64,000 nucleotides of DNA from an uncultured Paludibaculum sp. (GTDB taxonomy: Bacteria > Acidobacteriota > Terriglobia > Bryobacterales > Bryobacteraceae): assembly GCF_963665245.1 (NCBI RefSeq), contig NZ_OY762269.1, positions 992,001 to 1,056,000 on the forward strand, read 5' to 3'. A program made the translations under genes and the position numbers. The notes beneath the pieces were generated by a model that searched no databases, was not told the origin of the DNA, and saw nothing but the letters and a program-made list of their open reading frames with translations. Positions 1 through 8,860 of the stretch are shown here, one piece after another. Every line of letters begins with the position of its first letter. Positions within the stretch are counted from its first letter, which is position 1.

Positions 1-370
1 GCGACTGCAACACCAGCGAGTTGAGAGCGCTGAAAACGACCGTGTTCGCTCCGATTCCCAGCGCCAGGGAGGCGATCGCTACAGTGGTGAAACAACGGTT
101 CCGCAGCGCGCTCCGAAAGGCAAAGCGCAAATCCTGCAACAACTCGTCGGGCCAGCGTAGCCCCTTGGCCTCGCGGCACTGCTCCTTGTAGGTCTCCCCT
201 TGGCCGAGTTCGAGACGCGCCTGCCGGAGAGCCTCCGCCGCCGGTACTCCGCCGGCCACCAGATGGTCGGCGCGGTGTTCGATGTGCGATTCCAGTTCTT
301 CGACGAGATGGGACTCCCACGATTGCCGTCGCCGCAGCACTCTCAGCGCTTCGCGCCACTTACGCCACAT
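1..370 (-). CDS. ADOP-type FtsX/MacB permease, N-terminal part (cut by window edge)
   Basis: Reading the minus strand from the ATG at 370 gives about 123 codons open to the window edge. It begins MWRKWREALRVLRRRQSWE, followed by the short helical cytoplasmic domain typical of ADOP permeases (EELESHIEHRADHL, then EALRQARLELG), and then the first membrane segment (TVAIASLALGIGANTVVFSA, about residues 96-115). A GGAGAG ribosome site lies just upstream. The family is related to the permease subunit of MacAB-type ABC transporters, but the genes usually stand alone without an ATPase. The periplasmic and C-terminal FtsX domains would lie beyond position 1. No PadR regulator is seen directly upstream. 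The family assignment is firm; the substrate is unknown. Confidence 0.9.
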   Translation of the reverse strand, partial: MWRKWREALRVLRRRQSWESHLVEELESHIEHRADHLVAGGVPAAEALRQARLELGQGETYKEQCREAKGLRWPDELLQDLRFAFRSALRNRCFTTVAIASLALGIGANTVVFSALNSLVLQS

Positions 371-480
371 TTCTCTCTCCTAATTTCTCTAGGAAAAGAA
401 TAGCCGCGGACTCCTAAGCTGTCAAGGAGAGACGCTGTTGCCCGGCGTTTGTAACAAGTGTTGGCCGTAATCGAGGCCGT

Positions 481-1383
481 CTAGGCTTTCGCCGTCGCTG
501 TGATCTGAGCGACTTGTGGGAACAGGAAGTCGTACCCCGGAATTAGCTTCTGCTCCCCAACCAGGACTTCGTGCACATCATACGGATTGGTGGTGTGGTC
601 CAGCAGGGCATTCCGGATCACCTCGAAAGTATGCTCCAGATACTGCGCCTCGTCGATGTCCACGTCCACCAGGTAGTGATCTCCGGTTTCGCCCTGCCGG
701 AAGAACGAGAGCTGCAGGTTGCCGTAGCGGTCGAACGTCTTGAAGCTCTTCGCTGGCAGATAACCTTCCGGGGGATGATGCAGCGACTCAGATACCTGGT
801 GGAACAGCCGCGAGGCGTTTTGAACCTCCTCAAACAGTGCCGCCGTCGTTTTGGCAAAGAACCGGTCGCGGCGGAGTTTCTGCAGGCCGCCCAGGTGGCT
901 GAGGCAGTTCGACCCGTCGTCGAGAATCGTATTCGAGGCCTTGGCGCAGATATTCAACAAGCAGGCCTTGCGTTGCGCGTCCAGGGCCTCGTATAGTGCC
1001 TGGCCCTGCTGCGCGGGCTGCGTATCGATGCTCGAGGTTTCCAGGATCGACCGCAGTGCGGGCGGAAGTTTCGCGTAGGCGGGCGCATCGATATCCGATA
1101 CCTTGTCCGGATTTACCGGCAGAGTGACCGACCTTCGCACTGCCTTGCCGTCCTGCACTCTGAGGAAGAACGACGACGGACGGTAGCGCAGCGGCCACAC
1201 CGTCACCTGATAGTCCTTCACCGGAGAAGCGTCGATAGCGCCGATCTGGATGGTGCCATTCACCTCCACCGCATTTTCATAGTGGGCCGAGCCGTCTCGC
1301 GCCACGATATCCAGGTGAATCTGGTCGCTGAGTTTGACGCCCGCGACCGTCGAGAAATCCAATCGAATCGTGCCAGTACCCAT
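481..1383 (-). CDS. Uncharacterised protein, about 300 aa
   Basis: The start at 1383 (MGTGTIRLDFS) is chosen over a longer in-frame start at 1515 because AAGGGG lies six bases upstream. I do not recognise the family. The N-terminal 100 residues look beta-rich (IRLDFSTVAG, LDIVARDGSAHYENAVEVNG), which could be a small carbohydrate-like or FHA-like sandwich. The middle is helical with two isolated cysteines (CLLNICAK, NCLSHLGG). The C-terminus is mixed and ends in FLFPQVAQITATAKA. There is no signal peptide or membrane segment, so it is probably cytoplasmic. It lies between a minus-strand permease and a divergent small membrane protein, with no obvious operon partner. Confidence 0.7.
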   Translation of the reverse strand: MGTGTIRLDFSTVAGVKLSDQIHLDIVARDGSAHYENAVEVNGTIQIGAIDASPVKDYQVTVWPLRYRPSSFFLRVQDGKAVRRSVTLPVNPDKVSDIDAPAYAKLPPALRSILETSSIDTQPAQQGQALYEALDAQRKACLLNICAKASNTILDDGSNCLSHLGGLQKLRRDRFFAKTTAALFEEVQNASRLFHQVSESLHHPPEGYLPAKSFKTFDRYGNLQLSFFRQGETGDHYLVDVDIDEAQYLEHTFEVIRNALLDHTTNPYDVHEVLVGEQKLIPGYDFLFPQVAQITATAKA

Positions 1384-1483
1384 GCAATCCCCTTTCAAGG
1401 AGCTTACCCTACCCGTCATCCTGTCCCTAGTGAAAAATGAACAGGTCAGCCGTCCGAGTCCCCGATCAATGCATAGTGGAAGG

Positions 1484-1846
1484 ATGTCGCTCCCATTCCT
1501 GCTGCGCGAACCCACCCAAGGACAGGCCCTCTTTCTGCTCTGCCTTGCCGCGTTGCTGGAGGCCCTGGGCGACTCTTTCCTGCAGTCGGCGCTCTACCGC
1601 GCCAGCGGCCCGGTCCGTCTCCTCTTCGCCGCGCTGGGTGTGCTGGCGCTGTCCGCGTATGGGTTCACCGTGAACCTGCCGCGGTGGGACTTTGGACGCC
1701 TGCTGGGTGTCTATGTCGTCTTTTTCTTCCTCTGCGCGCAGCTTCTGGCCTGGCTCCGCTTCCAGCAGCGGCCTTCATTGCCTATCTGCGCGGGCGGTGC
1801 CCTTATCATTGCCGGCGGCTGCGTCATTTCCTTCTGGCGCGCCTAA
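1484..1846 (+). CDS. Small DMT-like membrane protein, about 120 aa
   Basis: The start at 1484 (MSLPFLLREPTQGQ) is preceded by GGAAGG immediately adjacent, which is too close for comfort; in-frame starts at 1469 and 1334 also exist, so the start is uncertain. The protein has four probable membrane helices: about residues 10-30 (ALFLLCLAALLEALGDSF), 38-58 (VRLLFAALGVLALSAYGFTV), 68-88 (LLGVYVVFFFLCAQLLAWL) and 98-117 (CAGGALIIAGGCVISF). The glycine-rich last helix and the overall size resemble a half-EamA or SMR-type transporter, but the sequence alone does not prove transport. It lies just upstream of the padR gene on the same strand. Confidence 0.65.
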   Translation: MSLPFLLREPTQGQALFLLCLAALLEALGDSFLQSALYRASGPVRLLFAALGVLALSAYGFTVNLPRWDFGRLLGVYVVFFFLCAQLLAWLRFQQRPSLPICAGGALIIAGGCVISFWRA

Positions 1847-1880
1847 GACACCTGTAACTTCTTGCGGCTATCGACGTACT

Positions 1881-1899
1881 CCATTTGACAGCCAAATGG
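1881..1899. promoter_or_regulatory. Perfect dyad and possible promoter in front of padR
   Basis: CCATTTG (1881-1887) and CAAATGG (1893-1899) form a perfect 7-bp inverted repeat with a 5-bp spacer, and a TTGACA hexamer (1885-1890) is embedded in it. PadR proteins commonly autoregulate by binding a dyad over their own promoter, so this is a candidate PadR operator. If this TTGACA is the -35 box, transcription would begin near 1920 and the regulator would start at a later codon such as TTG 1922. Confidence 0.4.
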
Positions 1900-1900
1900 A

Positions 1901-2275
1901 ATGACTGTAGGTTGTATTAGATTGCCAACTAGAGAACCCTCCCCTCACAAGGCAGGAGTGCTGCAAGGCACCCTTGATCTGATGATCCTCAAAGTGGTCG
2001 CCAGCCTCGGCCCCGTGCATGGCTATGCCATAGCGGAGCGCCTGGCGCAGGTCTCTGAGGGCGCATTGCAGTTGAACATGGGAACGCTCTACCCCGGACT
2101 GGTCCGCCTGGAGCAGCGCGGCCTGTTGCGCGCCGCCTGGGATCAGACCGAATCCAACCGCCGGGCCCGTTTCTACGGTCTCACTCCGGCCGGCCGCCGC
2201 CGTTTGGAAGTCGAGCGTCATGAGTGGACTCGCATGACCGACATCATGCGGCGTTTGCTGGACGATCCGGTCTGA
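1901..2275 (+). CDS. PadR-family transcriptional regulator
   Basis: This is a 124-residue winged-helix repressor. The PadR signature is clear: VLQGTLDLMILKVVASLG (helix 1), VHGYAIAERLAQVSEG, then MGTLYPGLVRLEQRGLL (recognition helix and wing start) and ARFYGLTPAGRRRLEVE (wing and dimerisation helix). It is the short PadR class without the extra C-terminal dimerisation domain. The ATG at 1901 gives eleven extra residues compared with relatives, and a TTG at 1922 giving MPTREPSPHK is a plausible true start. The gene precedes an ADOP permease gene by 31 bp, the usual acidobacterial pairing, so it probably controls that gene. Confidence 0.93.
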   Translation: MTVGCIRLPTREPSPHKAGVLQGTLDLMILKVVASLGPVHGYAIAERLAQVSEGALQLNMGTLYPGLVRLEQRGLLRAAWDQTESNRRARFYGLTPAGRRRLEVERHEWTRMTDIMRRLLDDPV

Positions 2276-2306
2276 TCAGAACAGTGCACTCAGCAAGGAG
2301 ACGCCT

Positions 2307-4946
2307 ATGCGCGGACTACTGGAACTCTTCTCGAAATGGCGAGCTGTCTTCGGGAAGCGCGAACTCGATGCCGACTTGCAGGACGAAGTCGAGTTCCACC
2401 TGCAGATGGAGACCGACGCAGGCCTGCGCCGTGGATTGAGCGTTGAGGAGGCTCGGCGCCAGGCGCGCCTGAAGTGCGGTTACGAAAGCGCAGCCGTGGA
2501 GGAGATTCGCGACCAGCGTCTGCTTGGCTGGCTCGACGGGACTCTTGGCGATCTGAGGCAGGCCGTCGTAGCCCTCCGCCGCCATCGCGGCTTCACCTCC
2601 ATCGCGCTTGCCGCCCTGGCGCTCGCCGTTGCGTTGAATACGCTGATCTTCACCATGCTCGATGGCGTGCTGTTGCGGCCCTTGCCTTACCCGCACCCCG
2701 AGCGTCTGGTACGCATCTTCGAAGCCACCCCGCGCAATCCGAAGTGGCCGGTCTCGATGGGGAATTTCGCCGACATTCGCCACCTGAACAAAACGCTCGA
2801 CTCCGCCGGGCTCTACACCGAGGACGATCTGCAGTTGATGCACGGCGAGGTGCCGGAACGGCTCACCTCAATGAGCGTCTCCCACGACTTCTTCACCACT
2901 GTCGGCATCCTGCCGGCGCTGGGCCGCAACTTCGAACCTGCCGATTCACAGGCGGCAAAGGCCCGGGTGGTGATTCTCAGCAACCTGCTATGGAGGACGC
3001 GCTTCCAGAGCGATGCGTCCATCGTCGGCCGGACCATCCGGCTGAACCGCGAATCCTGGACCGTGGTTGGCGTCCTTCCACCCGGCTTCCAGCACGTTGG
3101 CGGCAGTTACCGGTCGCCGCTGCAGGGCGACACCGTGGATCTGTGGTATCCGCTCAAGGTTAACCCGGAGAGCCGAGGCTCGCACTTCACGAATCTGATC
3201 GCCCGCATGAAGCCTGGAGTGACACTGGAACAAATGCGCCAGGACGCGCAAGCCATGTCCGCTGAACTCGCGCGCCGCCATCCGGGGCCTGACAAGGACC
3301 TCGCCTTGCGGGTCGAGCCGCTCTCCACCGAACTCGTCGGCAAGTCCAGCGATACCGTATGGCTGCTGGCTGCTGCCGGCGGTCTGGTGCTCCTCATCGC
3401 TTGCGCCAATGTGGCCGGGCTGTGCATCGCTCGAAGCCTGGCGCGCCGCAGAGAGATCGCTGTCTGCCGCGCCTTGGGGGCCGGCAGTTGGCGTATCATC
3501 CGCTCGGTCCTGTGCGAAAACCTCGTACTGGGTGCGGCCGGTGGAGCCCTCGGGCTCGCCCTGGCTGCCGCGCTAACCCCAGCCTGGCGCGCGCTGCTGC
3601 CTCTGGACTTTCCACGCGTCCACGACGTGCAGTTCACCGGTCTCGCTGCGCTCTTCGCACTCGGTTGCGCGTTGTTCACCAGCCTGCTGGCCGGTCTAGC
3701 GCCAGCTTGGAGGCAGTCGCACGTCGATCCGGCCGCCAGCCTCACTCAGGAATCCCGTGGCGCCTCTTCCGGGCGAGAGGCCAACCGGCTGCGCGCGCTT
3801 TTGGTGGCCGGCGAGGTGGCATTCGCCACCGTTCTCTGTGTCTCCGCCGCGCTGCTTGTACAAAGTTCACTGCGTCTCGGCGCCCGCGATCACGGCTTCG
3901 ATCCCAACGGCGTGCTGACGTTTCAGTTGGCGCTGCCGCGCAACGGCTACGAGACGCCCGAAAAGGCGGCGCGCTTCTACGAGGATCTGGTGGGCCGGTG
4001 GCGCGCTCTGCCCGGTGTTGGCGCCGCTGCCCTGGCCACCAACATCCCGTGGACGGGCTATGACGAGAACAGCAGCTTCTCTATCGAAGGCATCGAGCCG
4101 CGGCCCGGAGACTCCACTCAGGGCCGCTATCAGATGACCTCTCCGGGTTACTTCGAAGCCCTGCGCATTCCCCTTCGCGCCGGCCGAACCTTCGATCAGC
4201 GGGACGGCGCCGCGGCGCCGAAAGTCGTCATCGTCAATGAAGCTCTAGTGCGCCGCTACATGCCAGGTATCGACCCCATCGGACGCGTGCTGAAAATCTT
4301 CGGCTCGCCGCGCCAACTCGTCGGTGTGGTGGCCGACAATCGCGACCGCCCCTCCGACCTCAACGCGGAGCCAGGCTTCTGGCTGCCTCTTTCACAGATG
4401 CCCATGGGGCAGTTGCACGCGGTTCTTCGGACTTCGGGCGATCCTCTCCACCTGCTTACCGGCGCCACCGCGGCCCTGCATGAGGTGGATCGCGAACTAC
4501 CCATCGCCGAGCCGCGAGCCATGACCGACGTCACGCGTGCCGCACTGGCCGAGCGCAACCTCGCGAACTGGCTGTTGCAGTCCTTTGCTGCATTGGCGCT
4601 GCTTCTTGCGGTCTTCGGCATCTACGGCCTGCTGGCCTACGTCGTCGAACAGCGCCACCGCGAGTTCGGCATTCGCGTTGCCATGGGTGCCACGCGCCGC
4701 GACATTCTGTGGCTTGTTTTGAAGGGTGGGCTCGCGCAGGCCCTGGCCGGCGCGGCTCTCGGCGCCCTGCTGGCCCCAGTGGCCGCGCGCTCCATGTCCA
4801 GTCTGCTCTACGGAGTCACATTCGGCGATCCCGCGTCACTGGTTTGGGCTCTGGCTTTCGTCCTCTGCGCCGCCCTTCTGGCCAGTTTCACGCCCGCCCT
4901 GGGCGCCGCGCGCGCCGATCCGTCTATCGCCCTGCGCGACGAATAG
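2307..4946 (+). CDS. ADOP-type FtsX/MacB permease
   Basis: The protein has 879 residues and an AAGGAG ribosome site. Domain order: a helical N-terminal domain (residues 1-80, DLQDEVEFHLQMETDAGL, then EARRQARLKCG); a first membrane helix (about 98-118); a MacB-type periplasmic domain (about 120-345); three FtsX helices (about 352-475, starting VWLLAAAGGLVLLIACANVAG); a linker and fifth helix (about 495-515); a second periplasmic domain; and a last three-helix FtsX unit (about 755-870, with FGIRVAMGATRRDILWLVL). Both FtsX repeats are intact. No ATPase gene is adjacent, as is usual for this family. The start is 31 bp after padR, implying co-transcription and PadR control. The transported substrate is unknown. 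Confidence 0.95.
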   Translation: MRGLLELFSKWRAVFGKRELDADLQDEVEFHLQMETDAGLRRGLSVEEARRQARLKCGYESAAVEEIRDQRLLGWLDGTLGDLRQAVVALRRHRGFTSIALAALALAVALNTLIFTMLDGVLLRPLPYPHPERLVRIFEATPRNPKWPVSMGNFADIRHLNKTLDSAGLYTEDDLQLMHGEVPERLTSMSVSHDFFTTVGILPALGRNFEPADSQAAKARVVILSNLLWRTRFQSDASIVGRTIRLNRESWTVVGVLPPGFQHVGGSYRSPLQGDTVDLWYPLKVNPESRGSHFTNLIARMKPGVTLEQMRQDAQAMSAELARRHPGPDKDLALRVEPLSTELVGKSSDTVWLLAAAGGLVLLIACANVAGLCIARSLARRREIAVCRALGAGSWRIIRSVLCENLVLGAAGGALGLALAAALTPAWRALLPLDFPRVHDVQFTGLAALFALGCALFTSLLAGLAPAWRQSHVDPAASLTQESRGASSGREANRLRALLVAGEVAFATVLCVSAALLVQSSLRLGARDHGFDPNGVLTFQLALPRNGYETPEKAARFYEDLVGRWRALPGVGAAALATNIPWTGYDENSSFSIEGIEPRPGDSTQGRYQMTSPGYFEALRIPLRAGRTFDQRDGAAAPKVVIVNEALVRRYMPGIDPIGRVLKIFGSPRQLVGVVADNRDRPSDLNAEPGFWLPLSQMPMGQLHAVLRTSGDPLHLLTGATAALHEVDRELPIAEPRAMTDVTRAALAERNLANWLLQSFAALALLLAVFGIYGLLAYVVEQRHREFGIRVAMGATRRDILWLVLKGGLAQALAGAALGALLAPVAARSMSSLLYGVTFGDPASLVWALAFVLCAALLASFTPALGAARADPSIALRDE

Positions 4947-4961
4947 CCGGCCTGGCCGAAC

Positions 4962-7772
4962 CTACACCAATGCCTTGAGGAACTGGCCGGTATACGACTC
5001 CGCGCAACGCGCCACTTGCTCCGGCGTCCCGGCCGTCACGACGCGCCCACCGCCGGAACCACCCTCCGGACCCAGGTCGATCACCCAGTCCGCATGGCGG
5101 ATCACTTCCAGGTTGTGCTCGATGATCAGCAGGCTCGCACCGTTGTGCACCAGCCTCTCGAACGCATCCAGCAGCTTCGCGATATCGTCGAAGTGCAGCC
5201 CCGTGGTGGGCTCATCGAAGAGATACAGCATGCCCTTCGAGTCGGCCTGCGTCAGATGGGACGCCAATTTCACCCGCTGCGCCTCGCCGCCCGATAGTGT
5301 CGTCGCCGATTGGCCCAGCCGCAGATAGCCTAACCCAACGTCCGAGAGTGGTTTCAACCGCGACACCAACTTGGGCTGATCCGCAAAGAATGCCAGCGCT
5401 TCCCGAATCGTCATGCCCAATACTTCGTGGATGTTCATGCCCCGGTACCGCACATCCAGGACGGACGACTTGTAGCGTGTCCCCTTGCAGTCCTCGCAGA
5501 TCAATTCGACGTCCGCCAGAAACTGCATCTCCACCGTGACTGTTCCGTCACCTTGGCAAGTTTCGCACCGGCCGCCCGCGATGTTGAACGAGAAGTGTCC
5601 CGCCGTGTAGCCGCGCCGGTCGGCTTCCGGCGTCGATGCGAACAGTTCGCGGATCACGTCGAAGGCTTTGCAGTATGTGACTGGATTCGAGCGGGGGGTC
5701 CGGCCGATCGGCGACTGGTCCACCAGCACCATCTCCCGGATCAACTCAGCGTTCTCCACCTTGCGGCAGGTCTGTTTCTCCGCCTTCTGCGCGAGGACTT
5801 CGTCGTCTTCCTTCGCGCCTTCTTTCGACAGATCCCGGCGATAGCGCGACTCCAGCGTGCGGTGAATCACGTCGTGGACCAGCGACGACTTGCCTGACCC
5901 CGATACGCCGGTCACCACGGTCATCATGCCCAGGGGCACCTCGACGTCGATGGTCTGCAGATTGTTCGCGCGGCACCCAAAGAACTTCAACAGCCGCTTA
6001 CGATCCACCGGCCGCCGGTCCTTCTTCAGCGAAGTACGTAGGTCACCCTTTAGGTACTTGGCCGTCAGGGACGTATTGCGCTTCCCATTGGTCGAGAGCA
6101 TCTTCGCCAGGGTGCCTTCAAAGGTCACCAATCCTCCCAACTCACCGGCGCCGGGCCCCATGTCAACCACGTGGTCCGCGGCCCGCATCACGTCAGCATC
6201 GTGTTCCACCACGAGAATCGTGTTGCCGAGGTCCCTTAACTCCTCGAGAATCCGAATCAATCGCTCCGTATCGCGTGAGTGCAGACCGATCGAGGGTTCA
6301 TCCAGCACGTACGTCGCGCCCACCAACCGGGAGCCCAGGCACGTCGCCAGTTGGATCCTCTGCGCTTCACCACCGGAAAGCGTCGCCGACAGCCGGTCGA
6401 GCGTCAGATACTGCAGGCCCACATCATTCAGGAACTTTAGCCGCTGCCGGATCTCCACCAGCACCTTCTCCGCGATGGCCGCCTGTTCCGGAGCCTGCTC
6501 CAACTCGTCGAAGAACTCCTTGGCCTCGGCAATGTTCAGCCGCACGACTTCCGCGATCGTCTTACCGCTTACGCGCACGTTCAAAGCATCGGCCCGCAAT
6601 CGTGACCCGTTGCACGCCGGGCACTGTGTATAGCCCCGGTAGCGGCTCAGGAACACTCGTACGTGGACTTTGTACTTCTTGGTCTCGACTTCGAGGAAGA
6701 AGCGCCGGATGGCATCCAGCACCACGCTCTTCTCCGCGGGCTTCAGGTCCACATAGGGTACGTTAGCCCGTACTTTGTTGCGCGATTTTCCGATGAACTC
6801 CTCGCGCATCCACTGGTATTGGGGTTTGTTCCACGGATCCACGGCCCCGTCGGCGATGGACAGCGTCGGATCGGGAATCACCAGATCCAGGTCGTAGTCG
6901 ATGGTGTTTCCAAAGCCCTGGCATTTGGGGCATGCCCCGTAGGGGTTATTGAAACTGAACAGCGAGGGTTCCGGTGTCAGGAACTCGACGTTGCAGGTCT
7001 TGCAGGCGAAGCGCTCGCTGAACCGGATCTGCTGCGGTTCCGGCTCTCCGGCCTGTTCAAACACGACCTCACCCGCCTCGCGGTAGCAGATCTCGACGGT
7101 GTCCACGATGCGCTGCTTCTGGTCGGCGCGAATCACCAACCTGTCGGCCAGCACAAACGCGGGCTTCGAGAAATCGACGTCCAACAGCGACTCGGGCGTC
7201 GAAAACTCATACATCGTGGAGTTCTGGAACAGCCGATTGAAGCCCCGCTTGCGCAGGTCGAACAGGTGATCACGCAACGCGGCGGCATCGCCTGGCTTGA
7301 ACGTCACAATTGGGAACAGAGCATACCAGCGCGACCCGTCGGGTTGCGCCAGCATCTTCCGCGCGACCGGATCCACCGTGTCTCGCTCCACCAGTTGCCC
7401 GCAGGTTGGGCAATAGGTCAAGCCGGTCCGTGCGTACAGCAGCCGCACATAGTCGTAGATCTCTGTCGACGTAGCGACGGTCGAACGCGGATTCCGTGTC
7501 GTGTTCTTCTGCCGGATTGCAATCGGTGGGGCGATGCCTTGAATCTCGTCGACATCCGGCTTCTCCATGCGATCGAGAAACTGTCTGGCATACGCCGACA
7601 GGCTTTCCACATACCGGCGCTGGCCTTCCGCATAGATGGTGTCGAACACCAGCGACGATTTGCCAGAGCCGGACACACCCGTCACCACCGTCAGCTTGTT
7701 GTGCGGCAGGTCGACACTCAGGTTTTTCAGATTATGAACCCGCGCCCCGCGGATCCTCAGGAGTTCGTCCAC
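4962..7772 (-). CDS. uvrA: UvrABC excision nuclease subunit A
   Basis: The protein has 936 residues, close to E. coli UvrA (940). It recognises bulky DNA lesions and loads UvrB in nucleotide excision repair. Two ABC ATPase halves are visible: Walker A GVSGSGKSSL near residue 32 and again near 622, and ABC signatures TLSGGEAQRIQLA and TLSGGEAQRVKLA. Zinc-binding cysteine pairs occur as CPTC/CKTC-CPKC in the first half and CETCQGDG...CEDCKG in the second. The hallmark opening LRIRGARVHNLKN is present. The start codon is GTG at 7772. It is divergent from mutY with only 23 bp between the two start codons, and convergent with the ADOP permease gene. Confidence 0.98.
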   Translation of the reverse strand: MDELLRIRGARVHNLKNLSVDLPHNKLTVVTGVSGSGKSSLVFDTIYAEGQRRYVESLSAYARQFLDRMEKPDVDEIQGIAPPIAIRQKNTTRNPRSTVATSTEIYDYVRLLYARTGLTYCPTCGQLVERDTVDPVARKMLAQPDGSRWYALFPIVTFKPGDAAALRDHLFDLRKRGFNRLFQNSTMYEFSTPESLLDVDFSKPAFVLADRLVIRADQKQRIVDTVEICYREAGEVVFEQAGEPEPQQIRFSERFACKTCNVEFLTPEPSLFSFNNPYGACPKCQGFGNTIDYDLDLVIPDPTLSIADGAVDPWNKPQYQWMREEFIGKSRNKVRANVPYVDLKPAEKSVVLDAIRRFFLEVETKKYKVHVRVFLSRYRGYTQCPACNGSRLRADALNVRVSGKTIAEVVRLNIAEAKEFFDELEQAPEQAAIAEKVLVEIRQRLKFLNDVGLQYLTLDRLSATLSGGEAQRIQLATCLGSRLVGATYVLDEPSIGLHSRDTERLIRILEELRDLGNTILVVEHDADVMRAADHVVDMGPGAGELGGLVTFEGTLAKMLSTNGKRNTSLTAKYLKGDLRTSLKKDRRPVDRKRLLKFFGCRANNLQTIDVEVPLGMMTVVTGVSGSGKSSLVHDVIHRTLESRYRRDLSKEGAKEDDEVLAQKAEKQTCRKVENAELIREMVLVDQSPIGRTPRSNPVTYCKAFDVIRELFASTPEADRRGYTAGHFSFNIAGGRCETCQGDGTVTVEMQFLADVELICEDCKGTRYKSSVLDVRYRGMNIHEVLGMTIREALAFFADQPKLVSRLKPLSDVGLGYLRLGQSATTLSGGEAQRVKLASHLTQADSKGMLYLFDEPTTGLHFDDIAKLLDAFERLVHNGASLLIIEHNLEVIRHADWVIDLGPEGGSGGGRVVTAGTPEQVARCAESYTGQFLKALV

Positions 7773-7795
7773 TGACTTACCATTGTATCAGCCGG

Positions 7796-8785
7796 ATGCT
7801 CATTCCCCCGCCTCGCAAGGCCAGCCAACTTCTGCTCGACTGGTACTCCGCCGCCGGCCGTGATCTGCCCTGGCGCCGCACCCGCGACCCTTGGAAGATC
7901 ATGGTCTCCGAGATCATGCTGCAGCAGACCCGCGTCGCGGCCGTGATCCCCTACTATCAGCGCTTTCTGGAACGCTACCCGGAGCCACGCGACCTCGCGC
8001 AGGCACCCGAGCAGGAGTTCCTCGCCATCTGGTCCGGCCTCGGCTACTACTCCCGCGCGCGCAATCTGCAGCGCGCCGCCATACAAATCACCGCCGCCCG
8101 CGGCTTTCCTCAGACGTATGAGGAGATCCGTACGCTGCCGGGAGTGGGCGAGTACACCGCCGCCGCCATCGCCTCCATCTGCTTCTCGCTGCCTTACGCC
8201 GTTCTCGACGGCAACGTCATCCGCGTCCTGTCGCGCCTTGGCCTGGAGAAAGGCGACGTCTCGAGTTCCAGCGTCCGCGTCCGGCTGAAAGAGCACGCCC
8301 AGCGCCTGCTCGATCCCAAGCGGCCCGCCGACTTCAATCAGGCCATTATGGAACTGGGTGCCACAGTCTGCCTGCCCCGCAGCCCCCAATGCCTGCTCTG
8401 TCCCTGGCGCGAGCTCTGCCAGGCGCGCTCTGCCGGAGTCCAGAACGAGCTCCCCATCAAGCTGAAGAAGCGCGATCCCGTCAAGCTGGCCATGGAGCTC
8501 TTTCTGGTCGAGAAGAACGGTAGCATCCTCCTGCGGCAGCGTGGCCAGACCGAATCCAAGCTTGCCGGCTTCTGGGAGTTGCCCGCGGCTCGCGATATGC
8601 CCTCTGCCCACCGTGGCGAGTGCCTCGGTTCGTTCAAGCACTCCATCACCCACCATGACTACACGATCGAGGTCTATCGCGCCTCCGCCGCCAAAGCCCC
8701 GAAGGGATTCCACTGGTTCCAGCTCAACGAACTGGAAGACGTGCCACTCGCCACCATGACACGCAAGGCGCTCGCCCTGGCTTGA
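7796..8785 (+). CDS. mutY: A/G-specific adenine DNA glycosylase MutY
   Basis: The protein has 329 residues from the ATG at 7796 (MLIPPPRKASQLLLDWYSAA). It removes adenine mispaired with 8-oxoguanine. The helix-hairpin-helix LPGVGEYTAAAI is at about 114-125. The catalytic glutamate is E39 (SEIMLQQT) and the aspartate is D138 (VLDGNVIRVLSR). The 4Fe-4S ligands are C192, C199, C202 and C208 in the C-x6-C-x2-C-x5-C spacing. The C-terminal Nudix-like domain (about 230-329) has QRGQTESKLAGFWELP and SITHHDY and would check the 8-oxoguanine. Although a longer in-frame ORF reaches back to 7496, it overlaps uvrA and lacks homology upstream of 7796. Confidence 0.97.
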   Translation: MLIPPPRKASQLLLDWYSAAGRDLPWRRTRDPWKIMVSEIMLQQTRVAAVIPYYQRFLERYPEPRDLAQAPEQEFLAIWSGLGYYSRARNLQRAAIQITAARGFPQTYEEIRTLPGVGEYTAAAIASICFSLPYAVLDGNVIRVLSRLGLEKGDVSSSSVRVRLKEHAQRLLDPKRPADFNQAIMELGATVCLPRSPQCLLCPWRELCQARSAGVQNELPIKLKKRDPVKLAMELFLVEKNGSILLRQRGQTESKLAGFWELPAARDMPSAHRGECLGSFKHSITHHDYTIEVYRASAAKAPKGFHWFQLNELEDVPLATMTRKALALA

Positions 8786-8860
8786 CTACCGTATTCCCCG
8801 CAGAAGAGCGGGGTATAGACGCGGCGCCCCGACATCCGGTAAGATCCGCATCGACTGCCC

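Noticed and set aside
6663..7775. 370-codon plus-strand frame opposite uvrA
   Set aside because: Antisense shadow of the strongly conserved uvrA gene with no recognisable family.
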